From Palaemon carinicauda (lineage: Eukaryota > Arthropoda > Malacostraca > Decapoda > Palaemonidae): 64,000 nucleotides of DNA. The translations under genes were made by a program, and so were the position numbers. A model generated the notes under the pieces. That model ran no database searches. It was not told where the DNA came from and saw nothing but the letters and a program-made list of their open reading frames with translations. Shown here one piece after another: positions 13,350 through 24,188 of this stretch (its first letter is position 1; every line of letters starts with the position of its first letter). The DNA lies in the NCBI RefSeq assembly GCF_036898095.1, contig NC_090751.1, forward strand, positions 79,607,315 to 79,671,314. Reading direction: 5' to 3'.

Positions 13350-13370
13350 TTCCTTTTCCTTTCTTTACAG
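13350..13370 (+). promoter_or_regulatory. Conserved 3' splice site upstream of DIRS gag (copy B)
   Basis: TCCTTTTCCTTTCTTTACAG followed by GAGGAGCC. It has a strong pyrimidine tract and an AG that is kept in all four DIRS copies while surrounding leader sequence differs. Confidence 0.7.
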
Positions 13371-14863
13371 GAGGAGCCAAAGGTGAAATGCAAGGTGATG
13401 TACTGTAACCACAAAAGTAGGAACTTTTGTGGTCACACTATGTGCAGGTCTCATGCCGCCTGCTCAGTCGCAGCCGAAACGTTGAGGTATTGGGACCCCA
13501 GGGACTGCAACGTCTGCTCGGCCTTGGTGACCGAGGATTTCGGCGATCCCAAGTTGACGGAGTCGAGGGACGCTGCGAGGGAAAAGCTTCAGAAATGGGT
13601 ACAAGGGTTCCAGAAGAACTCTCCCGAACCGTACCTTCCCAACGGCATAATGAGAAGCATGCTGTTCCCGAAGGCAACAGCTGATGCTGTCGTACCCCAG
13701 GCACGACCCAGGCCTCCTTGCGTCCAGATTGCAGTTGAGGCCGGCGTCAGTGAAGCTTTGCAAGGCATGGACATCCATCAGGAGGAGAGAATGTCTGAAG
13801 TGTCCACGGACACAGAAAAGGATCTCCTTCAAGAGGATCCTGAGGGAGAGGTGGCCCTACCACGAGGAGGATCCGAGGATCTCGACTCGACAGAAGCGGA
13901 GGATCCCCCTCCCAAGGGTCTTACAAGTGACCCAGAGTGAAGGACCTGCCACCCTGCTCCGAGACCAATCCCGGGAGGTATGCAGAGTTCATGCCGATTA
14001 CCAACGGCAAACTCTACATTTCGGAGAAGATGGGAACCGTCCACCTGGACGACATCGAATTTTGGCCCAACTTTGTGGCTTACCCGGAGTGTTTCATCTG
14101 GCTGACGAGTGAGCCAGCGTCTAAAGAAGAGACAGAACCATAGGAGGTCATGGTCTTCGACCACAACAAGGCACAGGCTCTCTTGACGAATAGCCTGAAG
14201 AAGGCAGGGTATACTAACTCGAGAGTTTCTGCACTGAGCAAGAAACACCCTACTTTTCTTGCTCCTTCTTCAAGAGCTTTCCCCCTCTCATTGAAGGCTC
14301 TTCAAAGTGTGCTAAAGGCTATTGATGCAGGCAAACCATGCCCTACACTGAGGAGTGTAGGCCATTGTCTCTGGCCTTGCCCACAGATGAGAAGGAATGG
14401 AAGGAGGTCCACCTAACCTTCTCAGTCTCAAAACTTGATGCAGACATAGCAGGACAGCAGTTCAGCGAGAACCTACCGAAGCTATCGGACTTTTCCCTGC
14501 GAAGAGAACAGGAGACAAAGGAGAGGCTAGCCGCTTCTCTTTGCCTCCAGAACTGCATGGAGATGTGTGCAGGCGTTGCCAGCACCCCAGATTTATACAC
14601 AGTCCTGGCCAAGATGCACATGGCCACCTTAGTCAAGGACTTGTACGCTTTCGTGAAGGCCAGGAGAGCCTGCAGAGAGTTTGTTTGCCAATGCAATGGT
14701 CAAACATGAACCCAGGAAGCTGATTACATCCTATATCTGGGGCAAGGACCTCTTCCCAAAGGAAGTGGTCCAAGAAGTAGTCGAGAAAGCTGCCACGGAG
14801 AATAGGAACCTTCTCCAAAAGCCAAAAGTGAGGCATTTCTTCAAAGAGAAAATCTTCCCCTGA
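13371..14863 (+). pseudogene. DIRS gag-like ORF (copy B, frameshifted)
   Basis: The N-terminal part is open from 13383 to 13940 and begins MKCKVMYCNHKSRNFCGH, with the Cys/His cluster CNHKSRNFCGHTMCRSH and WDPRDCNVC. A long acidic linker with Ser and Asp/Glu follows. The frame shifts near 13930, has a TAG at 14141 within a TEP-EVMVF context, shifts again near 14335 and a third time near 14690. The order of conserved blocks is ITNGKLYISEKMGTVHLDD, then FSENLPKLSDFSLRREQETK, then YIWGKDLFPKEVVQEVVEK. It matches copies A, C and D throughout. Gag-like by position; function unknown. Confidence 0.82.
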
Positions 14864-15104
14864 TGCTGGTCCCCAATCTAAGAGGAAGACAAAGAAGCCA
14901 AGACTACCTTCTCGGCCTGTACAGCAACATCCCACGGTCACCATGACCACGATGTCCCAAGTGGTCGCTCAACCACAGACCACCTTCCAAGTGGTGCCTC
15001 AACAGCTGGTAGCCCAGTCACCAGCCTTCAACCCAGGTTTTGAGAGGCACACCACTACCTTTCGCCCGAAAGAAAGATGATCTAGACGGGGTTCCTCAAG
15101 AAAC

Positions 15105-15960
15105 GTGGTCAGGGTGGCAAACCCTCAGGACCATCCAAGCAATGAGATGCTCCAGGTAGGAGGGAGACTCCACCACTTTCAGGATCGTTGGACCTTCGAT
15201 CCCTGGGCCCACAGCCTAATCAAGAATGGACTAGGATGGAAATGGAACAGATCTCCACCTTCATTTCCTCAGTTTTTCCAACACTCCACCCCCTTACTGG
15301 AAGAATATATCTTAGAACTCTTGAACAAAAAGGTTATAAGAAAAGCAAAGTCCATCAAATTCCAGGGAAGGCTATTCTGCGTTCTCAAGAAGGACTCGGA
15401 CAAACTCAGAGTCATTCTAGACTTGTCGTCTCTCAACAAGTTCATCGAGAACAACAAGTTCAGGATGCTAACCCTTCAATATATAAAGACCCTGTTACCG
15501 AAAGGGGCGTACACAGTCTCAATAGACCTGGCAGATGCTTACTGGCACCTTCCAGTCAGTCACCCCCTCTCCTCCTACCTAGGATTCAGGCTACAAAAGA
15601 AAAAGTATGTCTTCTGAGCCCTGCCCTTTGGACTAACCATAGCCCCAAGGATCTTCATGAAACTTGCGAACGCAGTCGTACAACAACTATGCCTGGAAGG
15701 CGTTCAGGTAGCTGCATACCTGTATGACTGGCTGGTGTGGGTAGCATCCAAGACTGCTTGTCTGCAGGCATCCAAGAAAGTGATCCAGTTCCTGGAACAT
15801 CTGGGATTCAAGATCAACCACAAGAAGTCTCGACTCTCTCCAGCTCAAGAGTTTCAATGGCTGGGAATCCACTGGAACTTACAGTCACAGTCTCTCCATT
15901 CCACCAAAGAGGAGAGAGATCACGGATTCTGTCAAGAGACTACTGAAATCCAGCAGGATC
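15105..15960 (+). pseudogene. DIRS reverse transcriptase (copy B)
   Basis: Frame 15105-15617 gives FDPWAHSLIKNGLGWKWN, KLRVILDLSSLNKFI and VSIDLADAYWHLPV, the last carrying the first catalytic Asp. A single TGA at 15615 interrupts the frame, which then continues with ALPFGLTIAPRIFMKLANAV. The YxDD box reads AAYLYDWLVWV, so the first Asp of the pair is Tyr here, whereas copy C keeps AAYMDDWLVW. With a stop and a lost catalytic residue this RT is inactive. Sequence up to about 15890 (FQWLGIHW) is still RT thumb or linker. Confidence 0.85.
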
Positions 15961-16020
15961 TCAAGACGCCAACAGGAAAGAATACTGGGCTCTCTCCAGT
16001 TTGCAGCAGTAACAGACCCA

Positions 16021-16804
16021 GTGCGAAGAGCACAGCTGAAAGATGCGTCAGGAGTCTGGAGAAGATACGCATCAAACGCTCGAAAAGATCTACAGAGACC
16101 GGTACCGACCTTACTAAGAACGCTTCTTAAGCTGTGGTCGAAGGTCAAGAGCCTAGCAAGGACTGTTCCCTTACAACCACCTCCCCCATCGGTGACCATC
16201 CACACGGATGCCTCAATGGAAGGATGGGGAGGTCACTCGCATATAAAGAAAGCTAAAGGGACCTGGTCATCTTTGTTCAAGACCTTTCACATCAACATTC
16301 TGGAGGCCATGGCAGTCCTCCTGACGTTGAAGAAGCTATCCCCTCACAGATCAGCCCACATCAGGCTGGTATTGGACAGCGAAGTGATAGTGAGATGTCT
16401 GAACTAACAAGGCTCGAGATCGCCCTACATCAATCACATGATGCTGGCCATCTTTCGTTTTGCAAGAAAGAAGAGATGGCACTTATCGGCAGTTCACCTA
16501 CAAGGGTTTGGCTAAAGCTGATAGAGTCAGAATGGTCCCTAGACACAGACTCATTCCCTTCATCTTGGAAAAAGTCTCAGAACTGCAGGTCGACCTCTTC
16601 GCAACAAACCACAACAAGAAACTACCTCGATACATAGCCCCATACTAGGACCCTCTGGCAGAGGCGACGGATGCCATATCCCTCGATTGTAACAGATGGA
16701 CCCACATCTATCCCACCAATAAATCTACTGCTGAAGGTCCTCAACAAGCTGAGGTCCTTCAAGGGAACTGCAACAGAAGTGGCCCCCAAGTAGCCCAAGA
16801 GCAA
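16021..16804 (+). pseudogene. DIRS RNase H and downstream linker (copy B)
   Basis: An open frame at 16021-16407 contains SVTIHTDASMEGWGGH (first Asp), INILEAMAVLLTLKKL (Glu) and RLVLDSEVIVRCLN (Asp), the three acidic positions of RNase H. The frame is broken at 16405. The downstream segment VDLFATNHNKKLPRYIAPY near 16590-16648 matches a block found after RNase H in other DIRS elements. No adenine methyltransferase domain is recognisable between here and the recombinase. Confidence 0.8.
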
Positions 16805-17867
16805 TTGGTTACCTCTGGTGATAGAACTGAAGTTAAGGCTGTTCCCTCTACCGAACCCAGCTCTATTCCAATTGGTTCAGAAGTTGACTGTCTTCGCTTC
16901 ATCACAGAGAACCCAAAACCTTCATCTCATGATATTCTCGCCTTAGCAGTCAAGAAAAGATTTGGGATTTCGAAAGACAGTATAGACTTTCTAAAAGAAT
17001 ACTAGTCAAAGTCAACCAGAAGACAATATGAATCTTCTTGGAAGAAGTGGGATGCTTTTGTGAAAGCCAAAAAGCCGACGGAAATCTCAATAGACTTCTG
17101 CCTGTCCTTCTTCATCCACCTTCACGACCAAGGCTTGGCTGCCACCACAATGACTACATGTAAGTCAGCTTTGACTAGACTTCTTCTATACGCCTCCCAG
17201 GTGGACCTGACGAACGAAATCTTCAACAAGATTCCGAAGGCATGTTCTAGACTTAATCCAGCAGCCCCTCCGAAGCCCATTTCAAGGTCTCTGGACAAAG
17301 TCTTACATTGTGCTTTAACCTTGAACAATGAAGATCGCTCTCTAAAGGATCTAACACAAAAAGTGATATTTTTATTCGCTATAGCCTCAGGGGCTAGAGT
17401 TAGTGAAATAGTAGCCCTATCAAGAGACGAGGGCCATATTCAGTTCACAGAAGCGGGAGAACTGAATCTCTTTCCTGATCATACCTTTCTCGCCAAAAAC
17501 GAGCTACCCACCAAAAGGTGGGGTCCATGGAGAATCTGCCCTCTGAAGGAAGATATCTCTCTATGTCCAAAGATATCTCTCTATGTTCAAAGGCAAAACC
17601 TCAGGATCAAACTTATCCCTGAAACAACTGAGAGCGAAGCTCACCTACTTCATTCGCAGAGCGGATCCTGATAGTACGCCCGCAGGTCATGATCCGAGAA
17701 AGATTGCTTCCTCGCTGAACTTTTTTCAGTATATGGATTTTGAGAAACTCCGCTCATACACAGGTTGAAAATCCTCTAGAGTCTTTTATAAACATTATGC
17801 AAAGCAAGTGCACGATTTGAAAAATTTTGTGGTGGTGGCAGGTAGTGTAGTAAAACCTGTCGTCTAG
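16805..17867 (+). pseudogene. DIRS tyrosine recombinase (copy B)
   Basis: It integrates the circular DIRS DNA by site-specific recombination. The helical N-terminal domain is recognisable in FCLSFFIHLHDQGLAATT and CKSALTRLLLYAS. The first catalytic Arg lies in ASGARVSEIVALSR. The HxxR box is AGHDPRKIASSLNFF, and the nucleophile Tyr is in FYKHYAKQV. A TAG near 17003, a frameshift around 17600-17670 and TGA near 17766 break the frame. Apart from these breaks the R, HxxR and Y set is intact. The end is fixed by the conserved tail VVAGSVVKPVV. Confidence 0.87.
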
Positions 17868-18582
17868 TGCTGTGATGAACAGTAAACTGTTTTGGACTGT
17901 TTCAGTCTGGGTGAAAAGGTGTTAACACCTTGCAGTGTAATACCTTTTATTAAGTGTCACCCTGGTGACACTAGGACTGTTCTTTATAGGTGCAGAATCA
18001 TACCAATGACACCAGTGCCATGTGTACACTTGTACGCAGTGTTGATATTTATCCAACATTTACAGTGAAATTATATTAATAATTTTTCAAATGATTTTGA
18101 GTGGCTAATAGATATTTCTTCCCTTTCAGGTGATAAATATATATACCGTTTATATGTTGGATGTATAATATTGATTCTAATTTAATACATTGGCTGTTAC
18201 ATTTATGTTGTCTATTCAAATAAATGTTGGTGTATTTGCGTCTTATTCGCCTCAAAGTAGCTGAATAAAATTAGACGGAGTTTTTACTTAATTTCCCAAA
18301 ATAAAGTATATACCTGATGGTGCATATATATGTGAACATAATTATTGAATAATAATTACATTTGTTCCAACAAACCTTGTTGCTTCTATAGTCAAGGATG
18401 ACATTTCCCTGCAGGGAGAAGGAAGCCCTAACATTGTTCCATGCTTAGTGGATATGACATATAACGGTACCGTTATATATTTTTGTGGTCTGGATGACCT
18501 TATAGAGGCACAAAACCACAGATACAGTACTTTCAAGTAATTCTCTGGTAAGCTTCCATCAGGACGACATGGCTTGAGCCCC
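17868..18582 (+). other. DIRS copy B 3' untranslated region with two palindromes
   Basis: It contains the perfect palindrome AAGGTGTTAACACCTT at 17916-17931 and the near-perfect GTGTCACCCTGGTGACAC at 17954-17971. Both are kept in copy C. The region ends with CTTCCATCAGGACGACATGG and TTGAGCCCC at 18552-18582, the junction with the 3' terminal repeat. No gene. Confidence 0.75.
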
Positions 18583-19102
18583 AAAAACGGATTTTGAAGC
18601 AAAGCGAAAAATCTATTTTTGGGTGAGATGGCCATGTCATCTTGATAGACCCACCCTCCTTTTCGAAGGAAAGGATTGTACATACGCAACAATCCCCACC
18701 TGAAACTACTCTATCTGTAGCCACCATGCTTAATTGCTACAAGGAATGGGTAGCCATATTGGACCCTGTAGTAGTACCGGAAGGTGATCCACTGGGTAAC
18801 GTTGATGAGGGCTCCCCTTCAATTTCGCCACTCTTCCCCCTCAGAACGAAAACTCTATTCGGGGTAAAGATTGCCATGTGTCGTATCATGAAATACGTCC
18901 CCTGATATTATGCGATATTCTCATGAAATTTTTTGAGGATACTCGTGCCAGGAGTTAGAATTCTGGAGACCTATGGTCAATTCTCTGGGAGTATCACTGT
19001 AGCTTAATATCCCTTAGAAAGCTGCCTAAAGAAACTTCCATCAGGACGACATGGCCATCTCATCCAAAAATAAATTTTTTGCTTTGCTTCAAAATCCGTT
19101 TT
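18583..19102 (+). repeat. DIRS copy B 3' terminal repeat module
   Basis: About 520 bp with inverted ends of roughly 65-70 bp: AACGGATTTTGAAGC at the left, and CTTTGCTTCAAAATCCGTT at the right. The right 330 bp is the reverse orientation of the start of DIRS leaders (shared core GGAGTTAGAATTCTGGAGAC). It fits the inverted terminal repeat of a DIRS element. A MITE inserted at the DIRS end is a possible alternative. Confidence 0.65.
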
Positions 19103-19461
19103 CTGTATAATATTTGTTGATAACTGATAGAATTGATATGATGGATTCTTGTTATAATTCTTATTACCATTTCATCATATTGTGTATTTTGTCAGGGTGT
19201 ATAAGGAGTTTATAGCTTTTAGCATATTCATCCAAATTGAGGAACCTAGCCTGAGAGCTTCTTTAAAATATGTTTACATTAAGAAACACATGTTTTCCAA
19301 AGGCAGTATTGATGGGTGTTACCTCCTTGAAAGGCCTGTGTGGAATAGAAAATAGCTGTAGAACACTATCAGAATTATACTGTAACACAAATAATTATAG
19401 TATTTAAAACTATGATGTAAAATCTATAAACTACATAATTTGTTGGATTGATATGCACAAT
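19103..19461. other. Spacer between DIRS copies B and C
   Basis: AT-rich sequence with no ORF and no recognised repeat. It is the only unique DNA between the facing 3' ends of B and C. Confidence 0.5.
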
Positions 19462-19886
<425 letters not shown>

Positions 19887-20389
19887 AAAACGGATTTTGA
19901 AGCGAAGCGAAAAATCTACTTTTGGGTGAGATGGCCATGTCGTCCTGATGGAAGGTTCCTATAGGTAGCTTTCTAAGGGATATTTGGCTACAGTGATATT
20001 CCCAGAGAATTGACCTTAGGTCTCCAGAATTCTAACTCCTGGTGCGAATATCCTTAAAATTTTTCTTAAGGACATCGGATAATATCAAGGGACGTATATC
20101 TTGATACGACACATGGCAATCTTCACTGAATAGCGTTTTCGCTTCGAGGGGGAAAAGTGGCGAAACTGAAGGGGAGCCGTTATCAAGGTTACCCTTCCTC
20201 CCATACTATTACATGGCTCCAAGATGGCACTCATTCCTTGTAGCATTGAGCATGGTGCTACAGATATAGTATTTTCGAGAGGGATCTTGTCTAAGCCTTT
20301 TCTTATAGAAAAGGAGGGCGGGTCCATTAGGACGACATGGCTATCTCACCCAAAAATACATTATTCACTTCGCTTGAAAATTCATTTTT
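19887..20389 (-). repeat. DIRS copy C 3' terminal repeat module
   Basis: It begins AAAACGGATTTTGAAGCG and ends with the inverted arm at 20322-20389. It is the mirror image of the copy B module 18583-19102 and matches the module at 30452-30965. Confidence 0.65.
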
Positions 20390-21207
20390 TTGGGCCTCAA
20401 GCCATGTCGTCCTGATGGAAGTTTACCAGGGAATTACCTGAAAGTACTGTATCTGTGGATTTGTATAGGTGCCCTAACTTTGGGACAGTTTTTTCTATGG
20501 TCATCCGGACCATTGAGAAATATGACGTTACCGTTATACGTCACTACCACTAATCATGGAACAATGTTAGGGCTTCCTGCCCCCTGCAGGGAAGTGTCAT
20601 ACTAGACAGTAGAAAAGGGTCTCAAGGTTTGCATATATTTTAGGAACAAACATAAGTATCAACTAGATATACAAAGGTCTCAAGGTTTGTATATATTGTC
20701 GGAACAAATATAAGTATCAACTATATCTATTTTTTTGTATTCATACAATAATATAAGGTTTACTTAGGTAAATAAGTAAGAGAACTTTGGCTAAATTTAT
20801 TGTGCTATTTCCAGGGTGAAATAAGATGCAATTACACTCTCTTAATCATTTATTTTGGCTAAATGAGTAAATGGGATAACAAGTGTTACATGTAGAAGAG
20901 AATTATATATACAAAATGAACAGATAAAGTTTTCTACCTGAAATGGAAGAAATGATTAATGACACTATAAAATTTGAAAATTTTGATAAACATTTTTCAA
21001 TATAATTTTCTGTGAATGTTGGATACTATCAACACTGTGTACAATGTACACATGGCACAAGTGTCATCTGTATAATTCTACAGCTGAAATTTTGAACAGT
21101 CTTAGTGTCACCATGGTGACACCCACATAAATGATATTGTACTCGAAGGTGTCAACACCTTTTCACCCTAATTGATAGTCCCAATCAATTCACTGTTCAT
21201 CGCAGCA
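20390..21207 (-). other. DIRS copy C 3' untranslated region
   Basis: It holds a perfect 18-bp palindrome GTGTCACCATGGTGACAC at 21106-21123 and AAGGTGTCAACACCTT at 21147-21162. There is also a two-copy tandem repeat of 58 bp starting at 20618 and 20676 (GGTCTCAAGGTTTG). The outer end is the terminal motif CCATGTCGTCCTGATGGAAG at 20402-20421. No gene. Confidence 0.75.
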
Positions 21208-22400
21208 CTAGACGACAGGTTTTACTACACTACCTGCCACCACCAAGAAATGCTTAAGTTCGTGCACTTGCTTCACATAATGTTTATGAAACACTCTGGA
21301 TGACTTCCATCCAGTATATGAGCGAAGACGCTCTAAGTCCATATACTGAAAAAAGTTTAGTGAGGAAGGAATCTTTCTTGGATCATGACCTGCGGGTTTA
21401 CTGTCAGGATCCGCTCTGTGAATGAAGTAGCTGAGCTTCACCCACAGTTGTTTTAGGGATAAGTTTGATCCTGAGGTTTCTCCTTTGAAGAGCTCTCCTC
21501 CCCTGAAGTCTGAAGTTCTTCGAAGATAGACCTTTAGACATTCTACTGGACACAGAGAGACATCTTCCTTCAGAGGGCAGATTTTCCAGGGACCCCATCT
21601 CCTAGTGGATAGCTCGTTCTTGGCGAGAAAGGTAGGATCAGGAAAGAGATTCAGTTCTCCCGCTTCTGTGAACTAAAGGTGGCCCTCGTTTCTTGATAGA
21701 GCTACTATTTCACTAAATGTAGCCGCTGAGACTATAGCGACTATAGCGAACAGGAACATAATTTTTGGGTTAGATCCTTAAGAGAACAATCTCCATTGTT
21801 CAAGATTGAATTGTCCAAAGACCATGAAATGGGCTTCGGAGGAGCTGCAGGTCTAAGTCTAGCGCATGCCTTCGGAATCTTGTTAAAGATCTCGTTCGTC
21901 AGGTCTACTTGAAAGACGTATAGAAGAGGTCTAGTCAGGGCTGACTTACATGTAGTTATCGTGTTGGCAGCCAGGCCTTGTTCATGAAGGTGGATTAAGA
22001 AGGACAGACAAAAGTCTATTGAGATTTCTTTCGGTCTTTTTGCTTCAACGAAAGCAACCTACTTTTTCCGAGACGATTCATATTGTCTTCTGGTTGACTT
22101 TGACTTATATTCTTCTAAGAAGTGTATACTGCCTTTTGAGATCCCAAATCTTTTCTTAACCGCTAAAGCGAGAAAATCATGAGATGAAGGTTTTGGGTTC
22201 TCTGTGATGAAGCGAAGACAGTCGACTTCTGAACCAGTTGAGATAGACCTGGGTTCGGTAGAGGGACCAGCCTCAGCTTCAGTTCCATCACCAGAGGGAA
22301 CCAGTTGCTCTTGAGCTACTTGGGAGCCACTAGAGCCGCCGTTCCCTTCAGTAGGAGATTGGTTGGAGGGAACAGGTAAATCCGGTTCCATTCGTTCCAA
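21208..22400 (-). pseudogene. DIRS tyrosine recombinase (copy C)
   Basis: The C-terminal part is open (21441-21208) and carries AGHDPRKIPSSLNFF (HxxR) and FHKHYVKQV (nucleophile Tyr). The N-terminal part runs from 22400 with VDCLRFITENPKPSSHDFLA and VKKRFGISKGSIHFLEEY. The region between is frameshifted and shows an inserted short duplication near the first Arg (GACTATAGC twice at 21730-21748). Homologous to copy B over its whole length. Inactive as it stands. Confidence 0.83.
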
Positions 22401-23130
22401 TCAAGGCGTCCATCGCCTCTCCAGAGGGTCCTCGTATGGGGCTACATATCGAGGTAGTTTCTTGTTGTCGCTCATTGCAAAGAGGTCGATCTGCAGTTCC
22501 AGGACTTGTTCCAAGATGAAGGAGAATGAGGTCTAAGGACCATTCTGACTCTATCGGCTTTAGCCTGGATAGAGCGTCCGCTGTCACATTGCAGAACCCT
22601 TGTAGGTGAACTGCTGATAAGTGCCATCTCTTCTTTTTCACTAAACAATAGATGGCTAATATCACATGGTTGATGTTGGATGATCTCGAGCCTTGTCGGT
22701 TCAGACATCTCACTATCACTTCGCTGTCCAAGATCAGCCTGATATGGACTGATCTGTGAGGGGAGAGTTTTTTCAATGTCAAGAGGACTGCCATGGCCTC
22801 CAAAATATTGATGTGGAAGGTCTTGAACAAAGATGACTAAGTCCCTTGAACTTTCCTTTGATGGGAGTGACCTCTCCATCCTTCCGTCAAGGCATCCGTG
22901 AGGATGGTCACCAATGGTGGAGGTGGTTGCAAGGGCACGGTCCTCGTTAGGCTCTTGGCCTTCGACCATGGCTTGAGAAGTGATCGTAGTAAAGTCGGTG
23001 TCGATCTTTTTAGATCTCTTCAAGCGTTTGATGCGTATCTTCTCCAGACTCCTGACGCATCTTTCAGTTGTGCTCTTAGCACTGGGTCTGTTACTGCTGC
23101 AAACTGGAGAGAGCCCAGTATTCTTTCCTG
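22401..23130 (-). pseudogene. DIRS RNase H (copy C)
   Basis: The frame 22830-22348 gives FKTFHINILEAMAVLLTL, RLILDSEVIVRCLNRQGS and LSAVHLQGFCNVTADALSRL, the Glu and Asp positions and the C-terminal His/Asp block of RNase H. This stretch is longer and better preserved than in copy B, where the frame stops after VRCLN. The first Asp region lies upstream in another frame, so at least one frameshift is present. Confidence 0.8.
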
Positions 23131-24188
23131 TTAGCGTCTTGAGATCCTGTCGGATTTCAGTAGTATCTTGACAGACCACACAATCTCCCTCCTCTTCCCT
23201 GAGGGAATGGAGAGGTGGTGGGACATCAAGTTCCAATGGATTCCCAGCCATTGAAACTCTTGAGCTGGAGAGAGTCGAGACTTCTTGAAGTTGATCTTGA
23301 ATCCCAGATGTTCCAAGAACTGGATCACTCTCTTGGATGCTTGCAGACAAGCCGTCTTGGATGCTTGCAGACAAGCCGTCTTGGATGCTACCACACAAGC
23401 CAGTCATCCATGTACGCTGCTACCTGAACACCCTCTAAGCGTAGTTGTTGAACGACTGCGTTCGCAAGTTTCGTGAAGATCCTTGGGGCTATGTTTAGTC
23501 CAAAGGGCATAGCTCTGAAGACATCCCCATTCTTCTGTAATTAGAATCCTAGGTAGGAGGAGAAGGGGCAGCTAACTGGGAGGTGCCAGTAAGCATCTGC
23601 CAGGTCTATCGAGACTGTGTATGCCCCTTTGGGTAACAGGGTTCTTATGTGTTGAAGGGTTAAAATCCTGAACTTGCTGTTCTCTATGAACTTGTTGAGT
23701 TGCGACAAGTCCAGAATGACTCTGAGTTTGTCTGAGTCCTTTTTGGGAACACAAAACAGCCTTCCCTGGAATTTGATGGACTTTGCTTTCCTTATAACCT
23801 GTTTGCTCAAGAGTTCTATGGTATATTCTTGTAATAAGGGGGTGGAGTGTTGGAAGAACTGAGGAAATGATGGTGGAGACTCGTTCCATTTCCATCCTAG
23901 TCCATTCTTGATTAGGCTGTGGGCCCAAGGATCGAAGGTCCAACGATCCTGAAAGTGTTGGAGCCTCCCTCCTACCTTAAGCATCTCATTGCTTCGGTTG
24001 TCCGGAGGGTTTACCTCCTCGACCGCGTCCTCCCCTATCTCACGAGGGATATCTTGAGGAACCCCGTCTGTATCCATTACCTTTCGGCTGAAAAGTAGGG
24101 GTTTGGCTCTCAAACACAGGGTTGAATGCTGGTGACTGGGCAACCATCTGTTGTGGCACCACTTGGAAGGTGGTCTGTGGTTGAGCAA
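23131..24188 (-). pseudogene. DIRS reverse transcriptase (copy C)
   Basis: The open frame 24188-23541 contains FDPWAHSLIKNGLGWKWN, KLRVILDLSQLNKFIENS and VSIDLADAYWHLPV, then TAA after SSYLGF. Downstream in the same frame MPFGLNIAPRIFTKLANAV and AAYMDDWLVW keep the full YxDD box. A 24-bp tandem duplication at about 23337-23384 repeats KTACLQAS twice in the 87-aa frame. A TAG follows WLVW. RT is close to intact but interrupted. Confidence 0.85.

Larger units (their letters stand above)
13176..19102 (+). mobile_element. DIRS-like retrotransposon copy B (plus strand, 5'-truncated)
   Basis: Order: short leader, gag, RT, RNase H, tyrosine recombinase, 3' region and 3' terminal repeat. This is the full DIRS gene order with no DDE integrase. 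The leader starts at AAAAATATTAATATTG directly after the terminal repeat of copy A, so about 2.3 kb of leader seen in the other copies is missing. All ORFs carry stops or frameshifts. It is the mirror partner of copy C, and the two 3' ends face each other across a microsatellite. Confidence 0.88.

Noticed and set aside
15188..15727. 179-codon ORF overlapping the DIRS RT
   Set aside because: It is a shadow frame of the RT. The same shadow is seen at 23572-23943 and 8031-8603, and the real frames carry the RT motifs.
16400..16810. Adenine methyltransferase domain between DIRS RNase H and recombinase
   Set aside because: Some DIRS elements have one, but only about 400 bp lie here and no methyltransferase motif is visible.
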